Below are positions 35,413 through 44,109 of a stretch of DNA of 64,000 nt, piece by piece. The translations under genes and the position numbers were made by a program. The DNA is taken from contig NZ_LBJC01000024.1 in the NCBI RefSeq assembly GCF_004114535.1, positions 248,001-312,000 on the forward strand. Reading direction: 5' to 3'. Each line of letters begins with the position of its first letter. Within the stretch, counting starts at the first letter, position 1. The notes under the pieces were generated by a model that saw nothing but the letters and a program-made list of their open reading frames with translations, was not told the origin of the DNA and ran no database searches. The stretch comes from Bradyrhizobium nanningense (lineage in GTDB: Bacteria; Pseudomonadota; Alphaproteobacteria; Rhizobiales; Xanthobacteraceae).

Positions 35413-35901
35413 CTACTCCCAAAACTCCGCATGCCCCTGGGGATCGACCAAGCGGTTGATCCGAAGCGCCGCCGCCATTGCAAACCGCACCGTCATCTGC
35501 TTGCGCGTGGCGGCAGCAAGCTTGTGCTCGGGCGCCTCGCAATGCAGGTGCGCGCCGTAGGCGTCGGCGACGATCAGGCCGGTGTCTTCAGGAAAGATCT
35601 CGCACGGCAGGTCCTGCGTGAAGGCGAAGAACAGCCGGTCGCAATGAGCGCGGTATTCGTGCCATTTCTGGTCGGCACGCAGATCCTCCACCGACGATTT
35701 GATCTCGACGATCCAGATCTCCCCGCGTTCGTTCAGCGCCACCAGATCGGCGCGCCGGCCCGAGGGTAGCGGCAATTCGCTGATGCAGGAAAAGCCGAGC
35801 GATCTTAAGAGGCGCGATGTGCCGCGCGCGATCGCGAGCGCCGTCTCGGATTGGCGGCGGTCGGGCGGCGGAACGAGGCTGATGCGGGCAGTGTTATCCA
35901 T
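35413..35901 (-). CDS. mmcB: MmcB-family DNA repair protein
   Basis: A 162-residue protein of the MmcB family, known from Caulobacter as a LexA-regulated factor against mitomycin C damage. It shows a PD-(D/E)xK-like nuclease core: Asp52 in RRADLVALN and the pair Glu66 and Lys68 in IVEIKSS, with an upstream helix ARGTSRLLRSLGF. The C-terminus has RINRLVDPQGHAEFWE. Nuclease activity is inferred from these residues only. The frame extends further upstream through a repeat, so ATG 35901 is chosen. No LexA box was recognised by eye upstream. Confidence 0.85.
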   Translation of the reverse strand: MDNTARISLVPPPDRRQSETALAIARGTSRLLRSLGFSCISELPLPSGRRADLVALNERGEIWIVEIKSSVEDLRADQKWHEYRAHCDRLFFAFTQDLPCEIFPEDTGLIVADAYGAHLHCEAPEHKLAAATRKQMTVRFAMAAALRINRLVDPQGHAEFWE

Positions 35902-36209
35902 TGGCCGGAGGATAGCCGATTCCGTTCGGGGCGGACACTGTTCGATGGGGGCGAGCTGCAGCCTCAATCTCCACTGTCGTCCCGGACAAGCGTCAGCGCA
36001 GATCCGGGACCCATAGCCACAGGAGGCAGTTGTGGCACGAGCTGGCAACTCCAAGTCGGCGCAAAACGGCTCCCTGTGATTATAGGTCCCGGATCGGGGC
36101 GCGCTTGTCCGGGACGACACCGTGGATGCGGGAGCGCGGAACCTCCCCTTCCCCACGCACTTATCACGCAGCCGCCGTACCTCGGCGGAACCACCGAGGC
36201 GGCGCGCGC
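35902..36209. repeat. Gap with composite palindromic repeat, long family, copy 3 (inverted)
   Basis: About 308 bases between divergent mmcB and the trehalose synthase gene. The repeat runs from about 35974 to 36119 with arms GTCGTCCCGGACAAGCG and CGCTTGTCCGGGACGAC. Its core, read on the minus strand, contains GACTTGGAGTTGCCAG, matching the plus-strand core of copies 1 and 5. Promoters of both flanking genes must lie around it. No other gene is seen. Confidence 0.75.
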
Positions 36210-37910
36210 ATGATCGACGATCTCTGGTACAAGAACGGCGTGATCTACTGCCTGTCCGTCGGCTCCTATATGGACGCCAACGGCGACGGCGTCGGCGATT
36301 TCAAGGGCCTGCTCCGCCGGCTCGACTATCTGCACGGCCTCGGCATCACCACGATCTGGTTGATGCCGTTCCAGACCTCGCCGGGCCGCGACGATGGCTA
36401 CGACATCGCCGATTATTACAGCGTCGATCCCCGCTACGGCACGCTCGGCGATTTCGTCGAGTTCGCCCATGGCTGCAAGCAGCGCGGCATCCGCATCATC
36501 ATCGACCTCGTCGTCAATCACACCTCCGACCAGCATCACTGGTTCAAGGAGGCGCGGCGCGACAAGGCCTCGCCCTATCGCGACTGGTATGTGTGGTCCG
36601 ACACAAAGCCGGCCGGCGCCAACAAGGGCATGGTGTTTCCCGGCGTGCAGAAATCGACCTGGACGCGCGACAAGGAAGCGGGAGCCTATTACTTCCACCG
36701 CTTCTACGATTTCCAGCCCGATCTCAACACCTCGAACCCGCATGTTCAGGCCGAGATCCTCAAGATCATGGGCTTCTGGATCCAGCTCGGCGTCTGCGGT
36801 TTCCGCATGGACGCGGTGCCCTTTATCATCGCGACCAAGGGCGCCAAGGTGAAGAACCCGGTCGAGCAATACGACATGCTGCGCGCGTTCCGCGAATTCC
36901 TGCAATGGCGGCAGGGCGACGCCATCATCCTCGCCGAGGCCAACGTGCTGCCGAAAACGGACATGGAGTACTTTGGCCGCGACGCCGACCGCATGCACAT
37001 GATGTTCAACTTCCACGTCAACCAGCATCTGTTCTATGCGCTGGCCTCCGCCGATTCGCGCCCGCTGGCGAAAGCGCTGAAGGCGACCAAGCCGCGCCCC
37101 GCCACGGCGCAATGGGGCCTGTTCCTGCGCAATCACGACGAACTCGATCTGGGACGCCTGACCAAGGCGCAGCGCGACACAGTGTTCAAAAGCTTTGGCC
37201 CCGACAAGGACATGCAGCTCTACGACCGCGGCATCCGCCGCCGGCTCGCGCCGATGCTGGGCGGGGACCGCCGGCGGCTCGAGCTCGCCTACAGCCTGAT
37301 GTGCACGCTGCCGGGAACGCCGGTGATCCGCTACGGCGACGAGATCGCGATGGGTGATGATCTGTCGCTGCCCGAGCGCAATTGCGCGCGCACGCCGATG
37401 CAATGGTCGACCGAGCCGCACGGCGGCTTCACCAAGAGCGACAGGCCGGCCTGCCCGGTGATCGACAAGGGACCGTACGGCTATCCGCACGTCAACGTCG
37501 CCAAACAGCGGCGCGACCCCAATTCCATGCTGAACTGGACCGAGCGCATTGTCCGCATGCGGAAGGAAGTGCCGGAGGTCGGCTGGGGCGATTTCGTCAT
37601 CCTTCCGGTGCGCGATCCCGCCGTGTTCATCATGCGCTACGACTGGCGCAATAATTCGGTGCTGTTCGTGCACAATCTCGACGAAAAGCCGCGCGAGATC
37701 GCGTTCTCGGTCGGGCTACCGGGCGAGGCCGGCGCGCACCTGATCAATCTGCTCGCCGAGGACCACAGCCACGCCGACAAGCGCGGCCAGCACCGCGTCG
37801 TGCTGGAGCCCTACGGCTATCGCTGGTACCGCGTCGGCGGGCTGGATTATCTGTTGAAGCGGAGCGATATCGACGGCGATACGGCGCGGGGAAAGAAGCA
37901 TCCGGGGTAG
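36210..37910 (+). CDS. treS: Trehalose synthase-like GH13 enzyme
   Basis: A 566-residue family GH13 protein closest to maltose alpha-D-glucosyltransferase (TreS). The catalytic nucleophile is Asp201 in GFRMDAVPF, the acid/base Glu243 in ILAEANVLP, and the transition-state Asp310 in WGLFLRNHDEL. The TreS-like run GIRRRLAPMLGGDRRRLEL follows, and GDEIAMGDD is also typical. It would interconvert maltose and trehalose in the cytoplasm. There is no fused maltokinase domain, and no glgE, glgB or pep2 genes are adjacent. GAGG precedes the ATG. The stop faces the alpha-glucosidase gene across a short repeat. Confidence 0.85.
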   Translation: MIDDLWYKNGVIYCLSVGSYMDANGDGVGDFKGLLRRLDYLHGLGITTIWLMPFQTSPGRDDGYDIADYYSVDPRYGTLGDFVEFAHGCKQRGIRIIIDLVVNHTSDQHHWFKEARRDKASPYRDWYVWSDTKPAGANKGMVFPGVQKSTWTRDKEAGAYYFHRFYDFQPDLNTSNPHVQAEILKIMGFWIQLGVCGFRMDAVPFIIATKGAKVKNPVEQYDMLRAFREFLQWRQGDAIILAEANVLPKTDMEYFGRDADRMHMMFNFHVNQHLFYALASADSRPLAKALKATKPRPATAQWGLFLRNHDELDLGRLTKAQRDTVFKSFGPDKDMQLYDRGIRRRLAPMLGGDRRRLELAYSLMCTLPGTPVIRYGDEIAMGDDLSLPERNCARTPMQWSTEPHGGFTKSDRPACPVIDKGPYGYPHVNVAKQRRDPNSMLNWTERIVRMRKEVPEVGWGDFVILPVRDPAVFIMRYDWRNNSVLFVHNLDEKPREIAFSVGLPGEAGAHLINLLAEDHSHADKRGQHRVVLEPYGYRWYRVGGLDYLLKRSDIDGDTARGKKHPG

Positions 37911-37928
37911 ATGTATCGACGCCCACCG

Positions 37929-37976
37929 CTGTCGTCCCGGCCAAGCGCGCCTCGAGCGCGCGCAGATCCGGGACGC
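37929..37976. repeat. Short palindromic repeat between treS and the alpha-glucosidase gene
   Basis: The sequence GTCGTCCCGGCCAAGCGCGC is followed by CGCAGATCCGGGACG. This is one outer arm pair of the composite family without the long core, lying in the 70-base convergent gap. Confidence 0.62.
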
Positions 37977-37980
37977 CATC

Positions 37981-39579
37981 TTACGGTGGCGCGACTACCA
38001 CGCCCTCATTGCCACGCAGATCCAGCACGCCTTCGATCTGCTCGCCCTCGCGATCCAGGAATGTCGACAGCAAGATCCTGCTGCCGAAAGGCACTGCGCT
38101 CGTCGTCACGGTGACCGGGTCCGCGCCGAGATTGAGCGCCACGATCACCGCCCGGCCCCCGGCCTCGCGGCGATAGATAAGGAGATCGCCTTGCGCGGCG
38201 ATCGGATGATATTCGCCGGCGATCAGCGGCGGACAGCTCTTGCGAAAGCCGATCAGGCGTTTGTAGAGACTGAGGATCGAGTGCGCATCGGCATCGAGAT
38301 TGACGACATTGTCGCGCACATAATGCTCCGGCAGCGGCAGCCATGGCCGCACGGCGGAGAAGCCTGCGAATTCGGTCGCATCCCATTGCATCGGCGTGCG
38401 GCAGCCGTCGCGACCTACTCCGATGCCGGGCACGTTCTTCTCGAAGGGATCGCGGACATCCTCGGGCGCAATGGCCACCTGGTGCATGCCGATTTCGTCG
38501 CCGTAATAGAGCGTCGGCGTGCCGCGCAGCGTCAGCAGCAGCATGGCGGCGACGCGGGCCTGCTCCGTCCCGACGCGGCTGGCAACCCGCGGACGATCGT
38601 GATTGCCGAGCACCCAGTTCGGCCAGGCGCCGCGCGGCAGCGCCTTCTCGTAATCCTCGATGATCTTCTCGATCGAGCGCGCGCTCCAGAACGTCGAGAG
38701 CAGCGCGAAGTTGAACGGCATCTGCGCGCCGGTGAGGTCGTTGCCGTAATAGGCCATGAGACGGTTCAGCGGCAGATAGATCTCGCCGATCAGAACGCGC
38801 GCGCGATACGCATCGGTGACGCGGCGCATTTCGGCGATGACGTCATGCACCTCCGGCTGGTCGGTGGAATATTGCGTCAAGATTCTTTCGTTCGGCGGCC
38901 GGCCCTCGACGTAATGCGGATTGGGCGGATTGTCGCGGAATTCGGCGTCCTTGACGAGGTGCCAGATCACGTCGACGCGAAAGCCGTCGACGCCCTTCTC
39001 CAGCCAGAACCGCATCACGTCGTAAATGGCGTTGCGGACATCCGGATTGCGCCAGTTCAGGTCCGGCTGCTGGGCGAGGAAGGCGTGGTAATAATATTGA
39101 CCCGTGGTCTCGTCGAACTGCCACGCGCTGCCGCCGAACTCGGACAGCCAATTGTTCGGCACGCCTCCGTCATGCGCGGGATCGCGCCAGATGTACCAGT
39201 CGCGCTTGGGATTGTCGCGCGAGGCGCGGCTTTCGACGAACCAGGGATGCTGGTCGGAGGTGTGGTTGGGCACGAGATCGAGGATCAACTTCAGGCCGTT
39301 GTCATGGACAGCCGCGATCAGCGCATCGAAATCTTCCATCGTGCCGAACAGCGGCTCGATGCCGGTATAGTCGGAGATGTCGTAGCCGAAATCGGCCATC
39401 GGCGACGGGAAGATCGGCGACAGCCAGATCGCATCGACACCGAGCGATTTCACATAAGGCAGCCGCCGCAAGATGCCGGCGAGATCGCCGACGCCGTCAC
39501 CGTTCGAATCCTGAAACGAGCGCGGGTAGATCTGATAGAAGATGCCGTCGCGCCACCAATTTTCGTTGCTTTGAGCCAT
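37981..39579 (-). CDS. GH13 alpha-glucosidase
   Basis: A 532-residue oligo-1,6-glucosidase/alpha-glucosidase-type GH13 enzyme. The N-terminus has FYQIYPRSFQDSNGDGVGDL (sequence of the family), with nucleophile Asp203 in VDGFRVDVIWH, acid/base Glu266 in VLIGEIYLP and Asp328 in LGNHDRPR. It has no signal peptide, so it is probably cytoplasmic. It likely hydrolyses maltose or other short alpha-glucosides, complementing the convergent treS. ATG 39579 (MAQSNENWW) is chosen over an upstream in-frame start. The opposite strand is open for a very long stretch, an artefact of codon bias. Confidence 0.9.
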   Translation of the reverse strand: MAQSNENWWRDGIFYQIYPRSFQDSNGDGVGDLAGILRRLPYVKSLGVDAIWLSPIFPSPMADFGYDISDYTGIEPLFGTMEDFDALIAAVHDNGLKLILDLVPNHTSDQHPWFVESRASRDNPKRDWYIWRDPAHDGGVPNNWLSEFGGSAWQFDETTGQYYYHAFLAQQPDLNWRNPDVRNAIYDVMRFWLEKGVDGFRVDVIWHLVKDAEFRDNPPNPHYVEGRPPNERILTQYSTDQPEVHDVIAEMRRVTDAYRARVLIGEIYLPLNRLMAYYGNDLTGAQMPFNFALLSTFWSARSIEKIIEDYEKALPRGAWPNWVLGNHDRPRVASRVGTEQARVAAMLLLTLRGTPTLYYGDEIGMHQVAIAPEDVRDPFEKNVPGIGVGRDGCRTPMQWDATEFAGFSAVRPWLPLPEHYVRDNVVNLDADAHSILSLYKRLIGFRKSCPPLIAGEYHPIAAQGDLLIYRREAGGRAVIVALNLGADPVTVTTSAVPFGSRILLSTFLDREGEQIEGVLDLRGNEGVVVAPP

Positions 39580-39741
39580 GCGGGGAGACCACCCAAAATC
39601 TGCATCTTGCGCGGGAGAACGCGACAACACCGTTCCGGTTCAGATTGGCAGGCCAATTGGGACAGCCGTGTGACTATTGTTCCCGGGAGCCGTGACGAAT
39701 CTTTTGCTTGGCGGCCTGGCAAAAATCGGCATTCTGGCGCC

Positions 39742-40410
39742 ATGACCGAGCAAAATGACACCAAAGCCAAGGCCGGCGCGATCATCGTCCCCGTGACGCT
39801 GTTCGAGCAGAACTGCACCATCATCTGGGACGAGCCCTCCAAGAAGGCCGTGGCGATCGATCCCGGCGGGGACGTGCCGAAGATCCTGGACGCGATCAAG
39901 CAGACCGGGGTCACCGTCGAGAAGATTTGGCTGACCCACGGCCATATCGACCATGTCGGCGGCGCAGCAGATTTGCGCGATGCGCTGAAAGTGCCGATCG
40001 AGGGGCCGCATGAAGCGGACAAATTCCTGCTCGACAACGTGGTCGAAAGCGGCGCGCGCTTCGGCATGACGGGGGTGCGCAACTTTGCGCCCGACCGCTG
40101 GCTCAACGAGGGCGACACCGTGTCGATCGGCGACCTCGCGTTCGACATTTTCCACTGCCCCGGCCACTCGCCGGGCAGCGTGGTGTTCTTCAACAAGGAG
40201 CTGCGCTTTGCCCATGTCGGCGACGTCCTGTTCGCGGGCTCGGTCGGACGCACCGATTTGCCCGGCGGCAGTCACGCCACGCTGATCAACTCGATCAAGA
40301 CTAAACTACTGCCGCTCGGCGACGACGTCGGCTTCATCTGCGGCCACGGCGCAGGCTCGAGCATCGGCCAGGAGCGGATGACCAATCCGTTCATCACCGG
40401 CGAGATGTGA
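39742..40410 (+). CDS. MBL-fold metallo-hydrolase, glyoxalase II-like
   Basis: A 222-residue metallo-beta-lactamase-fold protein. It has the two-metal motif THGHIDHVGG, HCPGHSPGS, GDVLFAGSVGRTDLPGG and a final CGHGAGSSIGQER. This matches the YcbL-type glyoxalase II-like group, whose members hydrolyse thioesters such as S-lactoylglutathione; the actual substrate is unproven. It ends 3 bases from the convergent HxlR gene and starts divergently from the alpha-glucosidase gene. Confidence 0.9.
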   Translation: MTEQNDTKAKAGAIIVPVTLFEQNCTIIWDEPSKKAVAIDPGGDVPKILDAIKQTGVTVEKIWLTHGHIDHVGGAADLRDALKVPIEGPHEADKFLLDNVVESGARFGMTGVRNFAPDRWLNEGDTVSIGDLAFDIFHCPGHSPGSVVFFNKELRFAHVGDVLFAGSVGRTDLPGGSHATLINSIKTKLLPLGDDVGFICGHGAGSSIGQERMTNPFITGEM

Positions 40411-40413
40411 GAT

Positions 40414-40782
40414 TTATTCTGCCGCGTCCGCGAGCGCGGCCGTCTCGCTGAGGTGACGTTCGCCCCATTCACGGATTGCCGCGACGACGGGCACGAAGCT
40501 CTTGCCTTTGCGGGTGAGGCGATACTCGACCTTCGGCGGCACCTCGCCGAAGTCCTTGCGGTCGATCAGGCCGCTCGCCGTGAGCGCCTTCAGTTCGCGG
40601 CTGAGCACGCGCGGCGTGATCTCCGCGCTGCCGTTGGCACCGCGCAGAAGGCCGCTTCGGATCTCGCCATAGCGGCGCGGGCCGTCCTTGAGGTCCCAAA
40701 CGATGCGCAGCTTGTACTTGCCGCTGATCATCTTCTGAAAGGCCGCAACCGGACAGCTGCGCGCCGGATTCGCCTTTGCCAT
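40414..40782 (-). CDS. HxlR-family transcriptional regulator
   Basis: A 122-residue winged-helix protein of the HxlR family. It has a near-N-terminal cysteine (Cys10 in ARSCPVAAFQ), the core ISGKYKLRIVWDLKDGPRRY, and ITPRVLSRELKALTASGLI. Several HxlR proteins sense electrophiles or quinones through this cysteine, but that is inference here. ATG 40782 fits the domain start; the open frame upstream lacks similarity. It is divergent from a small barrel-protein gene and probably controls it. Confidence 0.88.
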   Translation of the reverse strand: MAKANPARSCPVAAFQKMISGKYKLRIVWDLKDGPRRYGEIRSGLLRGANGSAEITPRVLSRELKALTASGLIDRKDFGEVPPKVEYRLTRKGKSFVPVVAAIREWGERHLSETAALADAAE

Positions 40783-40837
40783 GTCGTCTGCTCCACGCGC
40801 AATCAGCCTGCGGCAGGATAAGAGCAACGAAGAAAAA

Positions 40838-40864
40838 GTCCATACTATCAATTTTGTCCATACT
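40838..40864. promoter_or_regulatory. Direct repeat in the hxlR divergent promoter region
   Basis: GTCCATACT occurs at 40838-40846 and again at 40856-40864, an 18-base period separated by ATCAATTTT. It lies between the divergent HxlR gene and its neighbour, 56 bases from one start and 58 from the other. An operator for HxlR is the likely role. Confidence 0.6.
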
Positions 40865-40921
40865 TGCGGCAGCGCCCACAAGGCGCAGATGATGACGCAC
40901 AAGTCGAACAGGGAGCGTCAC

Positions 40922-41224
40922 ATGAAGCACTTCATGATCAAATACGAATTCAAGGACGGCGCCACAGAGGCCTGGCACCAGGAGATCGGCCGCTTCATCA
41001 AGGCGATCGACAGCGATCCGGAGCTGAAAGGGCGGATCGGCTATCGCGTCCTGAAGAATCGCGACGACGGCCACTACTTCCATCTCGCCAGCGTCGCCGA
41101 CGAGGATGCGCAGAAGACGCTGCAATCGCGCGACTTCTTCAAGGCCTATTCGGCGATGACACGACAAGTCTCCGGCGGCGAGGTGACGGCAACGCCGATC
41201 GAATGGATCGGCCAGACGGCGTAG
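40922..41224 (+). CDS. Small dimeric alpha/beta-barrel-like protein
   Basis: A 100-residue protein with features of small ferredoxin-like barrel proteins: MKHFMIKYEFKDG, a helical EIGRFIKAIDSD, and HYFHLASVADEDAQKTLQ. I cannot name the family with confidence; an antibiotic-biosynthesis-monooxygenase-like fold is plausible. AGGGAG precedes the ATG. Divergence from the HxlR gene across a direct repeat suggests it is the regulated target, perhaps in handling reactive small molecules. Confidence 0.7.
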   Translation: MKHFMIKYEFKDGATEAWHQEIGRFIKAIDSDPELKGRIGYRVLKNRDDGHYFHLASVADEDAQKTLQSRDFFKAYSAMTRQVSGGEVTATPIEWIGQTA

Positions 41225-41237
41225 CCGCAAACTCAGC

Positions 41238-41367
41238 TGTCGTCCCTGCGAACGCAGGGACCCATAACCACAGGGAGCGGTGAGTATGGGAACTCGGTGT
41301 TCGGTACTTCTACCGGCGCCGATCGATAGATTCCGCGGTATGGGTCCCTGCGTTCGCGGGGACGACG
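41238..41367. repeat. Composite palindromic repeat, long family, copy 4
   Basis: The outer arms are GTCGTCCCTGCGAACGCAGG and CCCTGCGTTCGCGGGGACGAC. The inner arm is CCCATAACCACAGGGAGC, and the core contains GAACTCGGTGTTCGGTAC. It lies between convergent genes. Confidence 0.72.
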
Positions 41368-41374
41368 GCGGTGG

Positions 41375-42556
41375 TTACTTCATCAATCCCGCGGCGGTCA
41401 GCGCCCGCGTGATGATCTGGCCGAGATCGAAGCTACGGGCCTGCTCGCGCTTCGGCTCGGCCGGCTGTTCGGCGACCGACGCGCGGATCGAGCGGGCGAG
41501 ATGCGGCGCGGGCGAGAGCACCGGCTTTGCTACAGGCTTCGCTGCCGGCTTGGCTTCCGCCTTTGCAGCGTCTGCGATCCAGTCGGTGAGGCCGAAGAAC
41601 TTTGCGATGTGGTAGGACGAGGAGATCCCGGCCTCGATCAGGAAGGAGCCTTCGACGCCATAGCGCTGATCGTTATCGGCAAGGCCAAGCGGCGTGCCAT
41701 GCGCCATGTCGGTGATGGCGTAGGATTCCACCAACGTCTCGCCGTCCTTGCCCCACCAGGCCTGGCGCGGATAGCCGTCAACGATGGTCTCCGCCATCGG
41801 CGCTTCCGGCAAATCGTGCAGATCGAGCCACTGCTTGACGATCTCGTTGGCATTGCCGGGATTGACGGTGCGGTCGGCACTGCCGTGCCACACCGACATT
41901 TTCGGCCAGGCACCGCGATGATCTGAGGCGTTACGCACGAGATCGCCGAGCTCGCGCGCCGGACGCGCCGGGGAATGAAACATGCCGTCGAGCGCCTCGC
42001 GCAGGTTGGTGGCGATGCCATAGGGTAGTCCCGCAATGACCGCGCCGGCCGCGAAGACTTCCGGATAGGTCGCGAGCATGACCGAGGTCATGCCGCCACC
42101 GGCGGACAGGCCGGTGATGAAGACGCGCCCGGGATCGATGCGGTGTGCCCGGATCATATGTGCGATCATCTCGCGGATCGAGTACGCCTCGCCGCTGCCT
42201 CGCGCCGTGTCTTCCGGGTTGAACCAGTTGAAGCAGGTGTTGCCGTTGTTGATGCGCTGCTGCTCGGGCATCAACAGCGCGAAGCCATAGTGCTGAGCCA
42301 GCGTCGACCAGCCGGCGCCGAGATCATAGGCTGCTGCTGTCTGCCCGCAGCCGTGCAGCACGACGACCAGCGCGCGCGGCTTCTGCAACTGCGCCGGCAC
42401 GAATGCGAACATGCGTAAGCCACCGGGATTGCCGCCGAAGCCGGTAACCTCCTGCAACGGACTTGACACATCCGCGCCGCGCCCAAGCCCGGCAAAGCGC
42501 AGACCGTCCAGCCTGGGCAGACGTCTCAACAGATCAACATTTTTGGCAAGCGACAC
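41375..42556 (-). CDS. PHB depolymerase-family esterase
   Basis: A 393-residue alpha/beta hydrolase of the esterase/PHB depolymerase family. It has the oxyanion motif LHGCGQ (about 67-72), nucleophile Ser151 in TGLSAGGGMTS, a likely acid in WHGSADRTVNP and a histidine in DMAHGTPLG. No signal peptide is visible, unlike secreted PHB depolymerases. A C-terminal linker of about 45 residues is rich in Ala, Lys and Pro and ends FDLGQIITRALTAAGLMK, possibly an amphipathic helix for surface or granule binding. GTG 42556 has AGGA seven bases upstream. The true substrate (PHB oligomers, feruloyl or acetyl esters) is open. Confidence 0.82.
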   Translation of the reverse strand: MSLAKNVDLLRRLPRLDGLRFAGLGRGADVSSPLQEVTGFGGNPGGLRMFAFVPAQLQKPRALVVVLHGCGQTAAAYDLGAGWSTLAQHYGFALLMPEQQRINNGNTCFNWFNPEDTARGSGEAYSIREMIAHMIRAHRIDPGRVFITGLSAGGGMTSVMLATYPEVFAAGAVIAGLPYGIATNLREALDGMFHSPARPARELGDLVRNASDHRGAWPKMSVWHGSADRTVNPGNANEIVKQWLDLHDLPEAPMAETIVDGYPRQAWWGKDGETLVESYAITDMAHGTPLGLADNDQRYGVEGSFLIEAGISSSYHIAKFFGLTDWIADAAKAEAKPAAKPVAKPVLSPAPHLARSIRASVAEQPAEPKREQARSFDLGQIITRALTAAGLMK

Positions 42557-42702
42557 GGCAACTTCCTGGTGGGCGACGTTCAACGTTCAGCCAAACCAGA
42601 TAGTTGCTGCGTTGCAAAATAAAAAGACCGTGCGCTGTCAATTCAGCGGAAATCACGGGAAATCTCGCGGGAATCACGCGTATTAACCGCACTGCCTCGA
42701 CT

Positions 42703-44109
42703 TCATGCAGATGCGCGGCGCAGCCACGACAGAAATGTGACGCAGATCAGGATTAATGTCACAAACAGTCCGAGCGAGACCAGAAATCCTGCGCGCGTTG
42801 ATTGCAAGGCTTCGACCGCGAAGTACACCGCGCCGATTGCGGCCACTCCGGCCGCATTTCCGATCTGCGCAATGGTGCCGTAGACGCCGGAGGCCGAGCC
42901 TGCGGCGACGGGCTTCACCGTCGAGAGCACCGCGCCGGAGAGCGGCGCCATCACCAATCCCTGGCCGTAACCGAAGATGATCATGGTGAACGCGAGCAGG
43001 ATTGGCGTCGGCGCATCGACAAACCCTGCGACAAGCGCGAGCGCGGCGAGGCCAACGATCTGGATCGCGCAGCCTTCGATCAACACCCTGCTGCCGCGAT
43101 GTCGCGCCCGCGCACCGCTGTGGCGCGACGCCACGACGAAGGCCAGCGCGAGCGGTAGGAAGGCCATGCCGGCCGTGAGCGGCGGGATCTTCAGGCCGCG
43201 CTGCATCAACAGCGTCATGACGAGGTAGAAAGAGAGATTGGCAAGGAAGAAGAAGAGGGCGGCAACCAGCCCGCGCAGGAACGCGGCGTCCGCCAGCAGC
43301 GTGAGATCGATCAGCGGCATGCCGCCGGCGCGCGCGACCGCATGCTCCAGCTTCAGGAAGGCGGCCAGAATGCCGCCACCGACCGCCATCACGGCCCACA
43401 GCCAGGGCGCCCAGCCGACATCGTGACCGAACAGCAGCGGGCCGATCAGGCACAGCAGCCCCGCGAACAGAACCACGCTGCCTTTGATGTCGAGCCTTGT
43501 TCCTGATTGCCGCGGCACCGACGGCATGATGCGCCAGGCGACAAAAGCAATGACGAGGCCGGCGGGAACGTTGACGAAGAACACCGAACGCCAGCCAGTG
43601 CCGGCAAGATCGACCGTGATCAAGAGGCCGCCGAGCAGGAAGCCGGCCGCGCCGGCCAGCCCGAGCACGATGCCGTAGATGGCGAAGGCGCGGCTGCGCT
43701 GGCCGTCCGTGAACAACAGATGCAGCGTTGCCAGCACCTGAGGCACCATCAGCGCCGCGGTCGCGCCCTGCGCCAACCGGGCGATGATCAGCTCCGCGCC
43801 TGACAGCGCGAGGCCGCACCACAGCGACGTCAGGGTGAAGCCAAGCACACCGGCCAGGAACACGTTCCTGGTGCCGTGGATGTCGCCGAGACGGCCGCCG
43901 GTGACGACCAGCGTGGCGTAGGCGATCAGATAGATCGCGATCACGGATTCGATCTGTGCCGGCGTCGCCTTCAGCTCCACCGCGATGGTGGGAATGGCGA
44001 CGTTCACGATAAAGGCATCGACGCCGAACATGAACTGCGCGGCCACGACGGTCGCCAATATCCACCAACGCCGGGTCGAATCGATTGGCTTTGTGACGAT
44101 TTGATGCAT
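42703..44109 (-). CDS. DHA2-family MFS exporter
   Basis: A 468-residue transporter with about fourteen helices. It has VDAFIVNVAIPTIAVEL in helix 1, GGRLGDIHGTRNVFL as motif A, and GAAGFLLGGLL as a motif C-like helix 5. This layout fits drug:proton antiporters, without an adjacent adaptor protein gene. AAGGA precedes the ATG. It stands alone, with no regulator gene adjacent. The substrate is unknown. Confidence 0.88.
   Translation of the reverse strand: MHQIVTKPIDSTRRWWILATVVAAQFMFGVDAFIVNVAIPTIAVELKATPAQIESVIAIYLIAYATLVVTGGRLGDIHGTRNVFLAGVLGFTLTSLWCGLALSGAELIIARLAQGATAALMVPQVLATLHLLFTDGQRSRAFAIYGIVLGLAGAAGFLLGGLLITVDLAGTGWRSVFFVNVPAGLVIAFVAWRIMPSVPRQSGTRLDIKGSVVLFAGLLCLIGPLLFGHDVGWAPWLWAVMAVGGGILAAFLKLEHAVARAGGMPLIDLTLLADAAFLRGLVAALFFFLANLSFYLVMTLLMQRGLKIPPLTAGMAFLPLALAFVVASRHSGARARHRGSRVLIEGCAIQIVGLAALALVAGFVDAPTPILLAFTMIIFGYGQGLVMAPLSGAVLSTVKPVAAGSASGVYGTIAQIGNAAGVAAIGAVYFAVEALQSTRAGFLVSLGLFVTLILICVTFLSWLRRASA

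Noticed and set aside
38191..39741. Very long plus-strand open frame running into the MBL hydrolase gene
   Set aside because: It is antisense to the alpha-glucosidase gene, whose GH13 motifs are clear. Third-position GC bias leaves the opposite strand free of stops. Only the part from 39742 encodes a recognisable protein.
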